Source of the DNA: Carposina sasakii
Taxonomy: Eukaryota > Arthropoda > Insecta > Lepidoptera > Carposinidae
Length of the DNA: 64,000 bases
Reading direction: 5' to 3'
NCBI GenBank assembly: GCA_014607495.2
Contig: CP053149.1
Location: forward strand, 16,008,120 to 16,072,119
The translations under genes were made by a program, and so were the position numbers. Each line of letters begins with the position of its first letter. The stretch's first letter is position 1. This document shows, piece after piece, positions 46,668 to 58,123 of this stretch. Below the pieces are notes generated by a model. It made no database searches. It saw nothing but the letters and a program-made list of their open reading frames with translations, and was not told where the DNA came from.

Positions 46668-46727
46668 GTTGGGGGAGGCCTATGTTCAGCAGTGGACTTC
46701 TCAAAGCTAAGAATGTTGAATGATGAC
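46668..46727 (+). mobile_element. RTE-type LINE 3' end fragment
   Basis: 'ttgggggaggcctatgttcagcagtggacttctcaaagctaa' reads 'LGEAYVQQWTSQS' and stop, followed by a 'tgaatgatga' tail. Confidence 0.75.
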
Positions 46728-46729
46728 CT

Positions 46730-48840
46730 GTCTCGTGCTGAAATGTGTCAATTTACGTCACCGTAAATGGTTGGTTGAAACAAGTCGAAATTTTGCGGAA
46801 TTGCCCTTCAGATGCACTAAGGGCTTGATAGACTGCGCATGCTCTTCAGATTCATTATTTGCTAAAATAAGAGATCGTTAGCTACTAAGTTTGTTTATAA
46901 AGAAAATTAGAATGTTGCACGTAGTGCAATACACATATTATATAGTATTCGATAACGGGTGTTTTTCGGCGTTTTGTTTATTTATGAAGATCGTTTGCAA
47001 TTCCACAAAATAATAGATTATTTTAAACTTCTTACATTTCTATAATTACTTTTTCTTGGACCATGCCATATGGTGCTACACTCGATTGATAGTGCCGGCT
47101 AGTTGCAAATTATAACAGTAAAGTTTCCGGGGCTTGATTCCGGATGTAACTTGCCACTTATACCGTTCAAGGGAGAAATGCTCTATTTATAGTATAAACT
47201 GTCCGCTATTGTGGATCAACACGGTTATAGAAGAAAGTTACTAGCGGTGCCGCTGCGGCGATCTATTTGACAGGCCTGCACAATGACAATTGCACATTCT
47301 GTTGCAACACCGTATATTATCGCGCGACAGTTGCCCATTATGCGCCGCCCACGGCCCACCGTTTCGGAGTCCTGTGGGCGTGAGGGGGTGTGTTCACACG
47401 GTCGGATATAATGCGGCACGACGTTGTGCCGTCACCGCAGCATATGTACGTCGAACTGTTAAAATAACATTGGACTAACTAAGAATAACTGGACGGAGTT
47501 TTTTCTTTCATGTTATTCAAAATGCCTAGCCGTTTTACAAATTCGCTAAACGTCACGCCGCTTTGTAGAATGTATCATGAGTACCAACAATCCGCCTAAA
47601 TGTTGGGAAGACGCATTACAAAAGCGCTGTTTTTCAATCAGACTTGCTGTTATGTAATACAGCAGATTTTACAATGTGCCTTCGACATGGTACACATATA
47701 TAAGACACCGAGACGCACATGGGCGATTAGTTTGTAACGCATTCAGGGACATACAATCGCTTAACACATAAGTCACATAATATTACTATGCCAGAAAGCA
47801 GTAAGTACTTTCTCGTATAATGGTAGTTTCTATGGAAAAAACGACATTCGTTGTACGTAGACGAAGAACATCGCCCTGCCTGCCGTGCCGTGTACGACCG
47901 TCTGAACACGAACATGTCATCGTGTACACACGCCCTAAGACTTGGACCGATGCCGTTCTAAAACCTGTTGCATACTAGATCTAGGATCTTGGACAGTAAG
48001 TTGCGTTTGGATATGAATTTGAAACTATTGTACGCGGAGCTATACTCGGTTCCAAAGAAATGCTGACAAGCGGTCGTATTCGTCGTATGTTTCTTATAGC
48101 ACCGATAACGCAATACTACTGCTACTAATACTATAAAATGTATGCTAAGTTGCTTTAGGCAGGACCTATAGAATGCATACATTACTAAAGCTTGCTAGAC
48201 CATCCATTGTCCCTTTCATTTCATTTCAAATGGGCTAAAATCGCTTAAATAACAATCGACAGTGGAAAGGCAAAAACCAGGTGTGGTGGCGCTTTAGCGT
48301 TTTTGCCTTTACACTGTCGATACAAAAATAAAAAATACGGTCGCGGCGGTCAATAGAAATTAGCCAAGGTAGGAGGCACAAGTGTGTGCACAAAGACAAG
48401 TGCACTCTCTATTCCTTTACTCTCATAGTTCTATATTTATCCTGGAATAAAATCTTCCTCAATATTTTCTTTACAGGACAGAAAACATAGACATATGTCG
48501 TAAAAATTTATTCTAGCAAGTAGCAACTGCTTATAATAAAATAAAAGGGTTACATTTTGTAAGCATTGCGTATCTTTGTATATTCGAAAGAAATAAAAAA
48601 AAATCGTGTGTATGTCGCGTATGTTTATCGTCGTTCAAGCAAATCTTATCATAATTCAGCATTCCTTGAACCATAACTTTGTTAGATATCTTCACGCAAA
48701 TTATCGTGTTTAATACCATGAAGTAATGACATATAAGAGATGGCCTTATTTATATTTCTTCATAAGGTTTTTAGTTTTTGCGCGGATTACGGGCAAAAAC
48801 CTATAAAATATATTTTATACTTTGCTTTGCCATAATATAT
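46730..48840 (+). other. Putative SUCO intron, mostly unassigned
   Basis: No supported coding feature. The only structure noted is a 68-bp hairpin at 48254-48321 ('atcgacagtggaaaggcaaa' with 'tttgcctttacactgtcgat'), probably a MITE. Confidence 0.4.
48254..48321. repeat. Hairpin, probable short MITE
   Basis: Arms of 22-24 bp, 'atcgacagtggaaaggcaaa' and 'tttgcctttacactgtcgat', around a loop of about 20 bp. Confidence 0.6.
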
Positions 48841-48844
48841 CGGC

Positions 48845-48920
48845 TGCAAGAGTCGACTAAGAATTTAGGGGCGTTCTCTCTGGTGATAGTAACTTGACAC
48901 TGATTACATCTGGCTGTGGC
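48845..48920 (-). repeat. Family A fragment
   Basis: 'gctgcaagagtcgactaaga', 'ttaggggcgttctctctggtgat' and 'cttgacactgattacatctggc' match the middle of family A in inverse orientation. Confidence 0.6.
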
Positions 48921-49262
48921 CTCAGCTATAGTATCATCCACGTGAGCCTGAAGTTCTAGCTCCCAAAAATTATCTAGACAGTGGTTCATAACTGTAGGCT
49001 ATATTGACTGCCATCTCCTCTGAGCACTTTCTTCATAATGATAAAATGTAATTACATTCGGTCGCACATTCCGCCAACGCCACCAATAGCGCGGCGGCAC
49101 GTACCGACGCCCATACGTGACGCGGGCAGCGTGTTCGAATCTTATCGCATGGAAATGCCATGTTTTGTATTGTAATCTGTTATCTACTTTGTAAAGTGAC
49201 TGGGGGGTGTGTATTTATAGCGTGATTATATTGTACAGATTTCATTTAAATAGGTACCTATT

Positions 49263-49330
49263 ATTATCATCATTCATCATCATTGTAGCAGTTGGAAGTC
49301 CACTGCTGAACATGCCTCCCCAAACCATAC
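49263..49330 (-). mobile_element. RTE-type LINE 3' end fragment
   Basis: 'catcattcatcatcattgta' then 'gtccactgctgaacatgcctccccaa' is the inverse of the RTE C-terminal codons and tail. Confidence 0.6.
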
Positions 49331-49521
49331 CTGCTATAAGGTGTTTAAGTGCTTACTTTTAAATAAGTAGACGTAAAGAATTATTTATTTTAGTATTAAA
49401 AACCGAACTTTTTTTAAATTTGTGGATAAGATAAATCGTCCCTTTGCTTAATAGACCTTTATATTTTAGACCTTTACATTTATAACCTTCCAGTTCAATC
49501 TTCAATCTTTTTAATAGTTTC

Positions 49522-49655
49522 TAATGATGGTCACTTATTGAAACTTAATGAAATGGTAGTGGCGTAGTTAATTCCCTGCGTGAAGAACATTTGGCTAAAC
49601 ACACATACTTGCCACTTCCATTTATTAAGTTTCATTGAGTGATCATCACTATCAA
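49522..49655. repeat. Inverted repeat, probable MITE
   Basis: 'gatggtcacttattgaaacttaatgaaatgg' on the left is inverted as 'ccatttattaagtttcattgagtgatcatc' on the right, about 70 bp apart. Confidence 0.6.
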
Positions 49656-49739
49656 CTGTCAAAAAAGATAGCCTATACGGGGCTGGTCCGGAAGAGTTTT
49701 TAAACCAAGGATAGAATGTAAACCCATTTCCCATACTTA

Positions 49740-51519
49740 TAGTCGCTAAACGGACATTGCTCTGCCAGTGAAAGTAGTTACAATAATATGCTTTGCTGAT
49801 AGATTAATGCCTCCATTAATTATTACCACATTAACTACACCAAATAGCCGCTAAAATAGTTATAGTAGACGTTGAAGTATTTTATTATTTATCAATTACG
49901 GCCTTATCTATTTCGTCGGCTTTTACATTGGGTGCAGCGCTTTATGCTTGTTTAAGCTGTTATAAACGATTGTTGGAATTATTGGAATTTGTTAGGTAAC
50001 TTACGACTGATTTTAGTTCAATGTATAGTAGTAGATGGTAATTCGTATAAAAGTGTTGATGTATTCAAAAATTTATATGTAGCTCAAAATTTTTCGCAAT
50101 TTGAAAAATAGGTACACACTGCAGGGTACATAAGTATAAACACATTCTTAATATCATACATAGAGAAAATGTGGGCCCTTGCATTTCGTTTGGCTTGTCT
50201 TACCGGGGGAACAACCGAGTAAATGTCTGTACAGACAATATTAGCTTCTTGTCATATGCAATGATGGGCAATAAATTGCATTCAACCAATCATAATTGAA
50301 ATGCTACAAATAATATAACAGTAGTTAGTATAGGTAACTGTGTCAATGATTGGCACAACCCATATTAGGAAGTTAACTCAAATAAACTTCAGGAGAAACT
50401 CGCTACTACTCTATTACTTTAATTGTAAAGACTAGTTTTCAAAGACAAACGTGTATGTTACAGTTGCGTTCGATCAGGAAACGTGCTTCTTGAGCTACAG
50501 AAGGTCTCGTGCGCACGTGAGATTCCATTGTGTTGTCTATATGGCTTAAAAGTGAAACGGTTTTAGACAGCTGATTGACTGCGTAAAGTTCCACCAACTT
50601 GTCCACGGTTTCTAAAATCTACAGTAAATCTCAAGAAATTAATCCTTCTACTTTTACGATATAGTCCGAAGACAGTTATGCTCTTGGTACGTCAGGTAGT
50701 TTTTGTGTACTCTACAAATTACCACTATCGCGACACTACTGCGAGCCAATTTACTTTAATTTTCCATTATATATGGTGTGGTAGGAGTTGTTATTATTTT
50801 TTCAGTAACTAAATCAACTGCTTGTCTATCATTCGTCTCTTCAGTCGTCTTTATTTTAGCAGAAGTTGTCACGTCCATAACAAACAAAGAGTTCATTGGC
50901 TTTTCGAATTTAATAGCAAACATCGAAATAAACGTTGAAATTGTCGTTTCGTGTCTGAAACGTCTTTTGTTCGTCTCTTTATTGTCACCACAAGTCTTTG
51001 TTAGGTAACCAAAATTTAATAAACTTTCACAGTGCGAAAGATATTCCTTATTATTTACTAGCTTTTCGCCATCGACATCATCGGTGTAAACTTTGTTGCC
51101 CCTTTTACCACCTTTACAAACATAATTTGAGAAAACGCTGAAATATCTCAGAAATTATTTTCCGCATTTGATACATTTCATCTCGATTCATTTGCTGAAA
51201 ACGTTTTGTATTTATTGTTGCCAAGTCACTTTATTAAAACAAAATAGCTATCTTAAACGACATAATATTTATTACTTGTAAATTACACACCGACACGATA
51301 TTTATAATTTAATGATTCATTAGTGTTTCATGCTGTGAGTTTATTGCCATTTATAAAAGACAGCTCGATAACAACATTGTTAGTGATTATGCAAGTATAC
51401 ACGCGCGTGGCTTGACCTCAGTAATCGTCTACGCATGGCACTACATCTGCACTTCCAACCCCTTTCTGCTTCCTTATTTCAAGTAGGTTGATAGCAAGAT
51501 ATAGTCATATGAATCCAGC
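49740..51519 (+). other. Putative SUCO intron, no gene seen
   Basis: No supported feature. The frame 50778-51008 (76 codons) is mildly hydrophobic but starts in AT-rich DNA without any recognised motif. Confidence 0.35.
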
Positions 51520-51722
51520 TGTCTTCCCGAAATGTGGTAACCAGAACTGCAGGATCACGAAAGAAATATTACAGCCACGTTTAGCATGGGCCAGATATAT
51601 AAGATCAGTGACAAGTTTCCTGAGCAACGCCTATTAAGTCCCTTCGTCGACTCTAACGACATGCCCGGAGGAAGGTGCAACTGACGTACATATTCTAGTG
51701 AAGCCCCGCATCAGCACAAGAC
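51520..51722 (+). repeat. Family A dispersed repeat, near full length
   Basis: 'cttcccgaaatgtggtaaccagaactgcaggatcacg' to 'attctagtgaagccccgcatcagcac'. Together with 41830-42030 it defines a family about 200 bp long with no inverted ends and no poly-A tail. Confidence 0.8.
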
Positions 51723-52825
51723 TCACGATGACGATAGCAGATTCGGTTTGCATTAAGTATGTAAGTATGTGTCTTTTACATTAGAAGTGACCAGCTTTCC
51801 CTCTGACTTTTATAAAGATCCTAATGTGCCTATAACCGTATTTATTACACATCATTAACTAAATCTTTTAATCGATTTCCTCCAATTGCGCAACTTTATC
51901 CCAAAATCTACTTTCCGGTTTATCCATCACGAAGGGGTACCTAATCCTTCCTCTTGCTGCAATAAAACTACAATCGACATTAAGTATGTATTAAAATTAC
52001 CGATTGTTATCACTAATTATAAATGTCCAGGTTTCCCAACCCAGTTTCTAATTTGATACACCTATCCGCTGTAAGTTTTTTGTTCCCTTTTCGGAAGTTG
52101 ATCAAAAACATTACATTTGTTACATAAGCCTGAGATACTGAACTTCAACGAGTTACATCCGCTCATTATAATGTATTTATTTTATACTAGCTGACCCAGC
52201 GAACTTCGTACTGCCTTATCTTTTTTCCTATTTTCAAAATTGTATGCAAATCTTGTCTTAGGTTTAACAAACACAAAAAAGATGGAATCATCAAATTTGG
52301 TGAAGTAGTTCAGAAGTTATAAGCATACATACATTTCGGCGATTTATTAAAGTATATAAGTATAACTGTTCTGAATACTTTTTAATCAATGTTGAGTAAG
52401 CTCTATCGGTAATGTACTGATTTCTCTCCGTCTGGATTTCTGTTTAGTTTCTGGGAACTTGTACTGTTCCCCGGACAGCTTTTACTGCGAAAGCATAAAG
52501 TGTCAATAGTTGAAATCGGAAGTAGTATAACAACAATATTATTCATAACTCTATTAATATGCAATAATTTGTAAGCAAAGGTGATTAACACGCAGCTATC
52601 AACTCTAGAGTCAACATAATAGCTGCAATAAATAAACATGTTTGTTTGCTCAATAAAACTGATCGTAGCTTAAAAATTTGACGACAGAGTTTCATTTTGT
52701 GTTAGCACTTTTCCAGTGCTTCTCTAAATTTCATTGTAGGAAAAGAATTCTCAATTCCAAAATTTCAAAAATCGACATTTCAATCAAGCAAACTGCCTGA
52801 AATGTCATGAAACTTATAAAAGAAA

Positions 52826-53077
52826 CTAGTGGACGCCCGCGACTCCGTCCGCGTGGACTGCAAAAAAAAACAAAATGTTGATATAAACCCGATTAAAATA
52901 TTTATATGATATTTTTTCGAAATATTTATATGATATTTTTTCGAAATAAAAAAATGTTCTGTCTCAGGGTCTAAAGATTGTCTGTACCAAATTTCATCAA
53001 AATCGGTTGCGAGGTTTAAGCGGGAAAGCGTAACAGACAGACAGACAAGTTATTCGCATTTATAATATTAGTTGGGA
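52826..53077 (-). mobile_element. Non-autonomous Helitron, 252 bp
   Basis: CTAG at 52826-52829 with A before; GA at 53076-53077 with T after (A-TC...CTAG-T on the minus strand). Its 5' half matches 30767-31285. A 30-bp internal segment ('aatatttatatgatattttttcg') is duplicated at 52900-52945. Confidence 0.9.
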
Positions 53078-53599
53078 TTTGAAATTTGTACCTAAAGTTT
53101 AGGCTAACAAGTATATTGAGAGTTCTTCAAAACGTAACAAGAACAAGTCTGCTCGTATCATTTGCACTCCACTTAGGACAATTGATTTTATTGACGCGAT
53201 TGTCCCATTGCTCGTTTTCTTGATGAACACACTGTGTTGTTCAACCGTTATTAGCATTGTTACGATTCGCTATAATTTGTGGCTCACCTACTTAGTAATT
53301 AGCCTAAAGATGGAACAATTCAACATGACTAATTAAATACTTACAAATGTCGCTCGTTAATTAATGCCCATAGTCATACATTGGTAGTCTTTAGTCTCAT
53401 GGCACATAAAAACGAAAGTTATGTGCCCAAGATGCACTTGGGGCAATCTAGTCTAGGTCAACGGATCCACTGTGCTTGGCCTTTAGACGTTTACTATATT
53501 CTGTCAGCACATACGCTTAAATACATAAATTACCATCCAATTACGGAGGCCTGTTAAAACGTATATGACACAGTGTTGTGTCCCGCCTATCGGAATGTA

Positions 53600-54027
53600 T
53601 CAATTGGAACGCGTGCAAATGACGTGATGTTACAGATCGGAGCTCCGACGACAAACAAATCACTTGAGTGTGAAAATATTCGATTGGAGAAAAATTGTAT
53701 GTAAATGCTTCAGTTTGAAGAACTGACGACAGTTGAGAGACAAATTAGTGCTGTGATTTCACGAAGATTTTAAATTCTGCGACTTTTGAAACGTGGAGAG
53801 AGTTAATAGTTGTAAAACTTGTGTAGTGACTAGTGCACCATCTGAAAGACCTTTGAACCAGTTAAATTTGTTTAATAAACAACAAGCACAAAGGTTTCTT
53901 CCCGTGGTCCCATCACAGGTGGAATAAGTGAATGGTGCAGCATAAAGAGTGGAGTAATTGATCGTGTGGTCCGTGTCGTGGTCCCGTCATTGCTTGGGCC
54001 CGCCAATGCGGCGGCGGCGCAGGAGCG
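53600..54027 (+). promoter_or_regulatory. Probable proximal promoter and 5' UTR of SUCO
   Basis: Leads directly into the proximal ATG. It carries 'gcttcagtttg' (about 53707, TCAGT initiator-like) and becomes strongly CpG-rich over 53950-54027. The open frames on both strands here are GC-composition effects. No transcript data are available. Confidence 0.4.
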
Positions 54028-54116
54028 ATGTCGCCGCCGCGGGCGCTGCTGGCGGGCCTGCTGGTGTGCCAGCTGCTGTCTTACGGCGGCCACCAGGGAC
54101 TCACCATATTCTACAC
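54028..54116 (+). CDS. SUCO-like gene, proximal coding exon 1 (signal peptide)
   Basis: ATG at 54028 reads 'MSPPRALLAGLLVCQLLSYG' and on to 'GLTIFYT', a classic ER signal peptide with a Leu-rich core. The donor is 'tacac|gtaagc'. Joined to 58124 the split codon gives Thr and the chain continues Leu-Pro-Asp. Another ATG at 54006 is in a different frame and does not fit the splice. The phase equals that of the distal exon 1b, so the two would be alternative first exons. This one gives the shorter protein, about 1062 residues. Confidence 0.75.
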
Positions 54117-54889
54117 GTAAGCATCTGTGCTGAATCCGTTTATTATGTTCTTTTGCAATGTGAGTGATGAGTAGTTGAATTTGGCAAATATGTTGGTACA
54201 TTTTGCTTCTTCCATTTTAGGGCTGCATTACCTACGATGCAGCATCTTTGGCAATATTACCTAACGAATACTCAGGTTTTTTCTATCTACATATTGGCAT
54301 TCGTAAATGTTATATAACACTTATCAATTGCCCAAATGTTTTCTTTTCTATGTTGTTAAAACATTGCTAGTTCCGTGTGGAATGCCTTAAATAAACAACA
54401 ATATAATCTGCGCAATATATTGGATCGCACGCTATGGCGCGTGATTTTTTTTACGTTGATACCTGATATTTATCCGGGTATACGGTTACGGAATCTGTAA
54501 AGCCTCAGATCAGATTGTGAGGCGCAGATTTGATGTTTTTGACCACTTCTTAACTAGATGTATTTATATTAATCATCATTGAGCATTATAAAAACTGTTC
54601 GAAATAGTTATAACTTATAACGAATAAACTTTCTAAAATATATTATAAGGATAGCTGTTATAATGGATGTTCATATAAAGAGAGAGTATAAAAGTGGCAA
54701 AAAGTTTAGGTGACTCAACCAACTACGTCTTGGAGAGTTATATGTTGAATTAATAACATACGCGAGCTGCTCAGCCGTCAATGACTATGATATATTACTA
54801 TTAACTTATGGTTAAAGTTGGCAGTACCCTGTTACATTTTGAAATTTAGAAAATATATCCATGAGATTTTATTACTTATCCGTCTGCAG
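54117..54889 (+). other. SUCO intron, no feature seen
   Basis: AT-rich start of the 4.0-kb intron between the proximal exon and 58124. No repeat family recognised. Confidence 0.4.
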
Positions 54890-55560
54890 TTGTTTATCGA
54901 ATCCCGATAGCTGCAACGTTGATATGATGAATATCGATGTGATGAATTTTGCATGCCATTGTCGGTAAGAGACTCTAATGGGGGGTTTACATGGGTCGAT
55001 TTCCGCCATGCGGCTAATCACTTTACAAGTTGCACGCCGCATTGACCGTCCGTTTACACTGGTGACTAAAATCGCATGGAACTCGGCCATTTCCTTCGAA
55101 AATGTTGACCAGTATAGGCGTTTGCAGTAGTAGAACAACGTGCGCAAATTGGCGCGAAAACATCATGCGGCGGGCGATCGCCTGCAACTGATCGTTTACA
55201 CAGTCGATTTTAGTCACCAACGGATGCAGCGGGGCGCAGCACGCCTTGTTTGATTACCAACTTTGGGGCTTGCGACTTTAGTCACCTGCGATCTAGCCGA
55301 ATTGCCATTTAGACGGTCGATTTTTGCCGTGCGGCCAAAGTCGTGCGGCTTTAGTCAGCCGTGTAAACCCCGCATAAAGCAAACTAACACCAACTTCACC
55401 TTATTTTGTGCAAATAAAGTATTTTGAATTTGAAAATTTGAATTTGATGTTTGTTTCCGGGTGCAATGGATTATTCTGTAATTTACCTGTGTATTGATAT
55501 ACCGCTTTGATTAGTACCAATGACACAAGGCAATAGGCAATACCTTTTTCTGTGCGAGCA
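54890..55560 (+). mobile_element. tRNA-derived SINE interrupted by a MITE
   Basis: 'tcgaatcccgatagctgcaacgttgatatgatgaatatcgatgt' is the SINE middle. It stops at about 54942 and resumes at about 55445 with 'gatgtttgtttccgggtg' and 'attgatataccgctttg'. The MITE 54980-55373 lies within the gap. Confidence 0.6.
54980..55373. mobile_element. About 394-bp MITE with 'ggggtttacaygg' ends
   Basis: Left 'ggggtttacatgggtcgattt' and right 'agccgtgtaaacccc' are inverted. 'gccatgcggctaa' pairs with 'aaagtcgtgcggc'. Internal inverted pieces ('tttacactggtgactaaaatcg' and 'cgattttagtcaccaacgg') suggest a composite origin. Non-coding. Confidence 0.65.
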
Positions 55561-58123
55561 ACTTGCTGGAATGGTTATCGCAGGCTTATCCCGGTTCTTA
55601 CATTATTAATAAGAATTTGGTGATGACAATATCAGTAAATGGAATGCGATGCGATCAACCATGCTTACTTAGAATGTGTCTGGCGTTATGTATGAACATT
55701 GTGTGTATTGTATCAAATATTTGTTTTGTATACCGTCGGGGATACTCAATACTCAATCATTTATTGCATTCATATGTAGTTAAGGATCTTAATTAATAAT
55801 TTACAGATAACATATGATCCTGTTGGGCACAGCAACATGTTTTTAGTGTGGTAGGCAGACTGAAGCATTTCATAGTTAATTTCGGGTTCATTTAAGGTTC
55901 AATTGTAATTGTACCATTCGTCATATTAATTATATTTTTTTATTTATTTATTACATATTATCATGTACTTCCTTACCGACCTTTGGTGCGTGAGTTAATA
56001 CACTTACATCCACATAATATATCCTTATTAATAAAATCTTTAAATAGTTTGTTTTTGTTAATTTGGCAATACGATTATGTTAATTGACACATACCTATCA
56101 ATTAAGTATAGTTACTTACTTACATTGTATGTAAGTATTGCTTGAAGCAGTCATAGTTATAAGAGCGGTATAGCATACAACTTCAAAAAGTGATATGTAC
56201 CTATTAGACCTTACCTATTGTTCGGGCGCCTTCTAATTACGAACCAAAACTCATGAGATAAGCGTAATTTGCTATGTCCAGTGGTACAGGCGCCCACACT
56301 GGATAGTTATATTGTATTCACGTAGCTTCACTTCTAATGCAATCGTCTTACTGTCAACATCTTGCTATATTAATATATATATTTTTGAAAATTATCAAGT
56401 CTACTAATTTGCCACCTACCATTGTGTCCGCAAAAGACACCTATGTATCGTATGAATACATTTTGTATTAAATTCATCCTGCCTACCAACTAATATTTTT
56501 ATTTGACGTTCCCATGACGAGTCGCACGCTAATTATAATATGAGAATACTAATGATGTGTTTAAATAAAACATCCTTGAAAATTACCCAAAACTATGATA
56601 AGTATTTGTAAGCACCTTTATAGTTTCCCATTAAAGATTTGCTCCTCTTAGTTTCTGTTAATAAAAAGTATATTGTGCACTTTCTTTTAATATCAGAATA
56701 ATAATGTAGATGTAAGAATGACTGTCAATAATTTATAGAAAGAGAGAGTGTCTAGTCTCGGACATGACTCAGCTTAATGATTTATATTTAGCAAAAAAAT
56801 CAAACTGCAGCAACCCGTCATCACTTTTAAGACCTGTTATTTTGTATGGAAGTGTCAGAGCTATTGGTATAGTTTTAAAGACTATAATTTATTGATATTG
56901 TATAGCGATTTATAACATGTATTCAGTAGTCCATCACAATCCCAAATCATACTGCGGTCACCAAGCCGCCTGCCAAACATAATGACTATGGGCAAAACCT
57001 ATATATGGCACCTGTGGCAAGCCCTGGGGAAGGCCTACTATCAGTGGACAGCAATAGATTGAGGTATAGGTTGAAAATACGCATAGGATTTGTATAATGC
57101 CAGATTAGAGTATGTGCCTGCGACATCTAGATCAGTATACTTATTTTATTTATTCACATTAATCTGTACGTCATGGATGAGACGGTACGTGATATCGTAG
57201 TAGTCACGATCCATTTGCATTGCATAAAATATCGTCGGCACATCGCATGATAAGTAATCCTCAAACAAAAGTATACTTAAATCTTCTTACAAAAACTGTT
57301 GATGTGCGTGTTTTGATAGTTGATAAAATCTTCAAAAAAATTGATGAATCTTGGTTATATAAAATCTTGCTTATATTGGTATTTGGGGCACTTGATTTTT
57401 AATCCCTGATTCTAATTTAAAATTAATTCACTAGTGTACCTACGATAGTATCGAACGTTTAGTTATTCATTAGCAATATACTTAAGTAAGTTATCTAAGG
57501 CCTAATACAAGGTCTTTGGTTACGGGTAATGAGGTTGGAGTAAATCTAGGTTTATCTGGGTAAACTTAGTATCACCCGTCTGTTGTGAGTAAACTTAAAC
57601 ATAACTGAAACTAATCTAAGTTTAATCAATTTTCTCCCTTTACCCGTGACATACCTAAAGTACATATCACGTGTTTATAATCAACTAAAAACACAGAAAG
57701 AAAAACTTATACCTACTTAGTGACTGATAAATAATAAGGTGGATAATGTGTACCAATTCATTCTAGGTCTAGTCTAGTATTTGGGTTTGGATTTGTCTAG
57801 TACCTACCTACCTACAGCTTGCATAACCTAAGTACAGTATCCGATGTTATATCTATTACAGATTCAAGAACCCTCACTAAGAAACTCTCTTGTGACACGC
57901 GGTATTCCAAACGACTTCCTGTAATTATTCAGCGTCCTCGATGCATATTTGCATGTTAACTAATGTAAAGCCGCGCCAAAGCGATTTGCATTAATCTAAC
58001 ATTAAATTTAATCATACAAACCCATTGTTCCTGAAATAGTTTTCATTTTTCAGACATACTTCATAGTGTGGGTAAAACATGTTAGTGACCGCCATCTTAT
58101 TTCTATTTTTTCTCTTGTTCCAG
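55561..58123 (+). other. SUCO intron, distal part
   Basis: Mostly unassigned AT-rich DNA. One recognised item is an RTE 3' fragment at about 56940-57068 ('aatcatactgcggtcaccaa' to 'ggaaggcctactatcagtgga'), which is worn. Short open frames have no motifs. The intron ends in 'ctcttgttccag' at 58112-58123. Confidence 0.45.
56940..57068 (+). mobile_element. RTE-type LINE 3' end, diverged
   Basis: Matches the 14516/22457 subfamily: 'tactgcggtcaccaagccgcctgcc', 'tgactatgggcaaa', 'gccctggggaaggcctac'. The final codons are damaged. Confidence 0.6.

Noticed and set aside
53872..54201. Overlapping frames around the proximal SUCO exon
   Set aside because: They arise from the GC-rich exon read in other frames or strands. 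Only the 54028 frame splices correctly to 58124.
54872..55220. Two minus frames (91 and 65 codons)
   Set aside because: They fall within a SINE and MITE.
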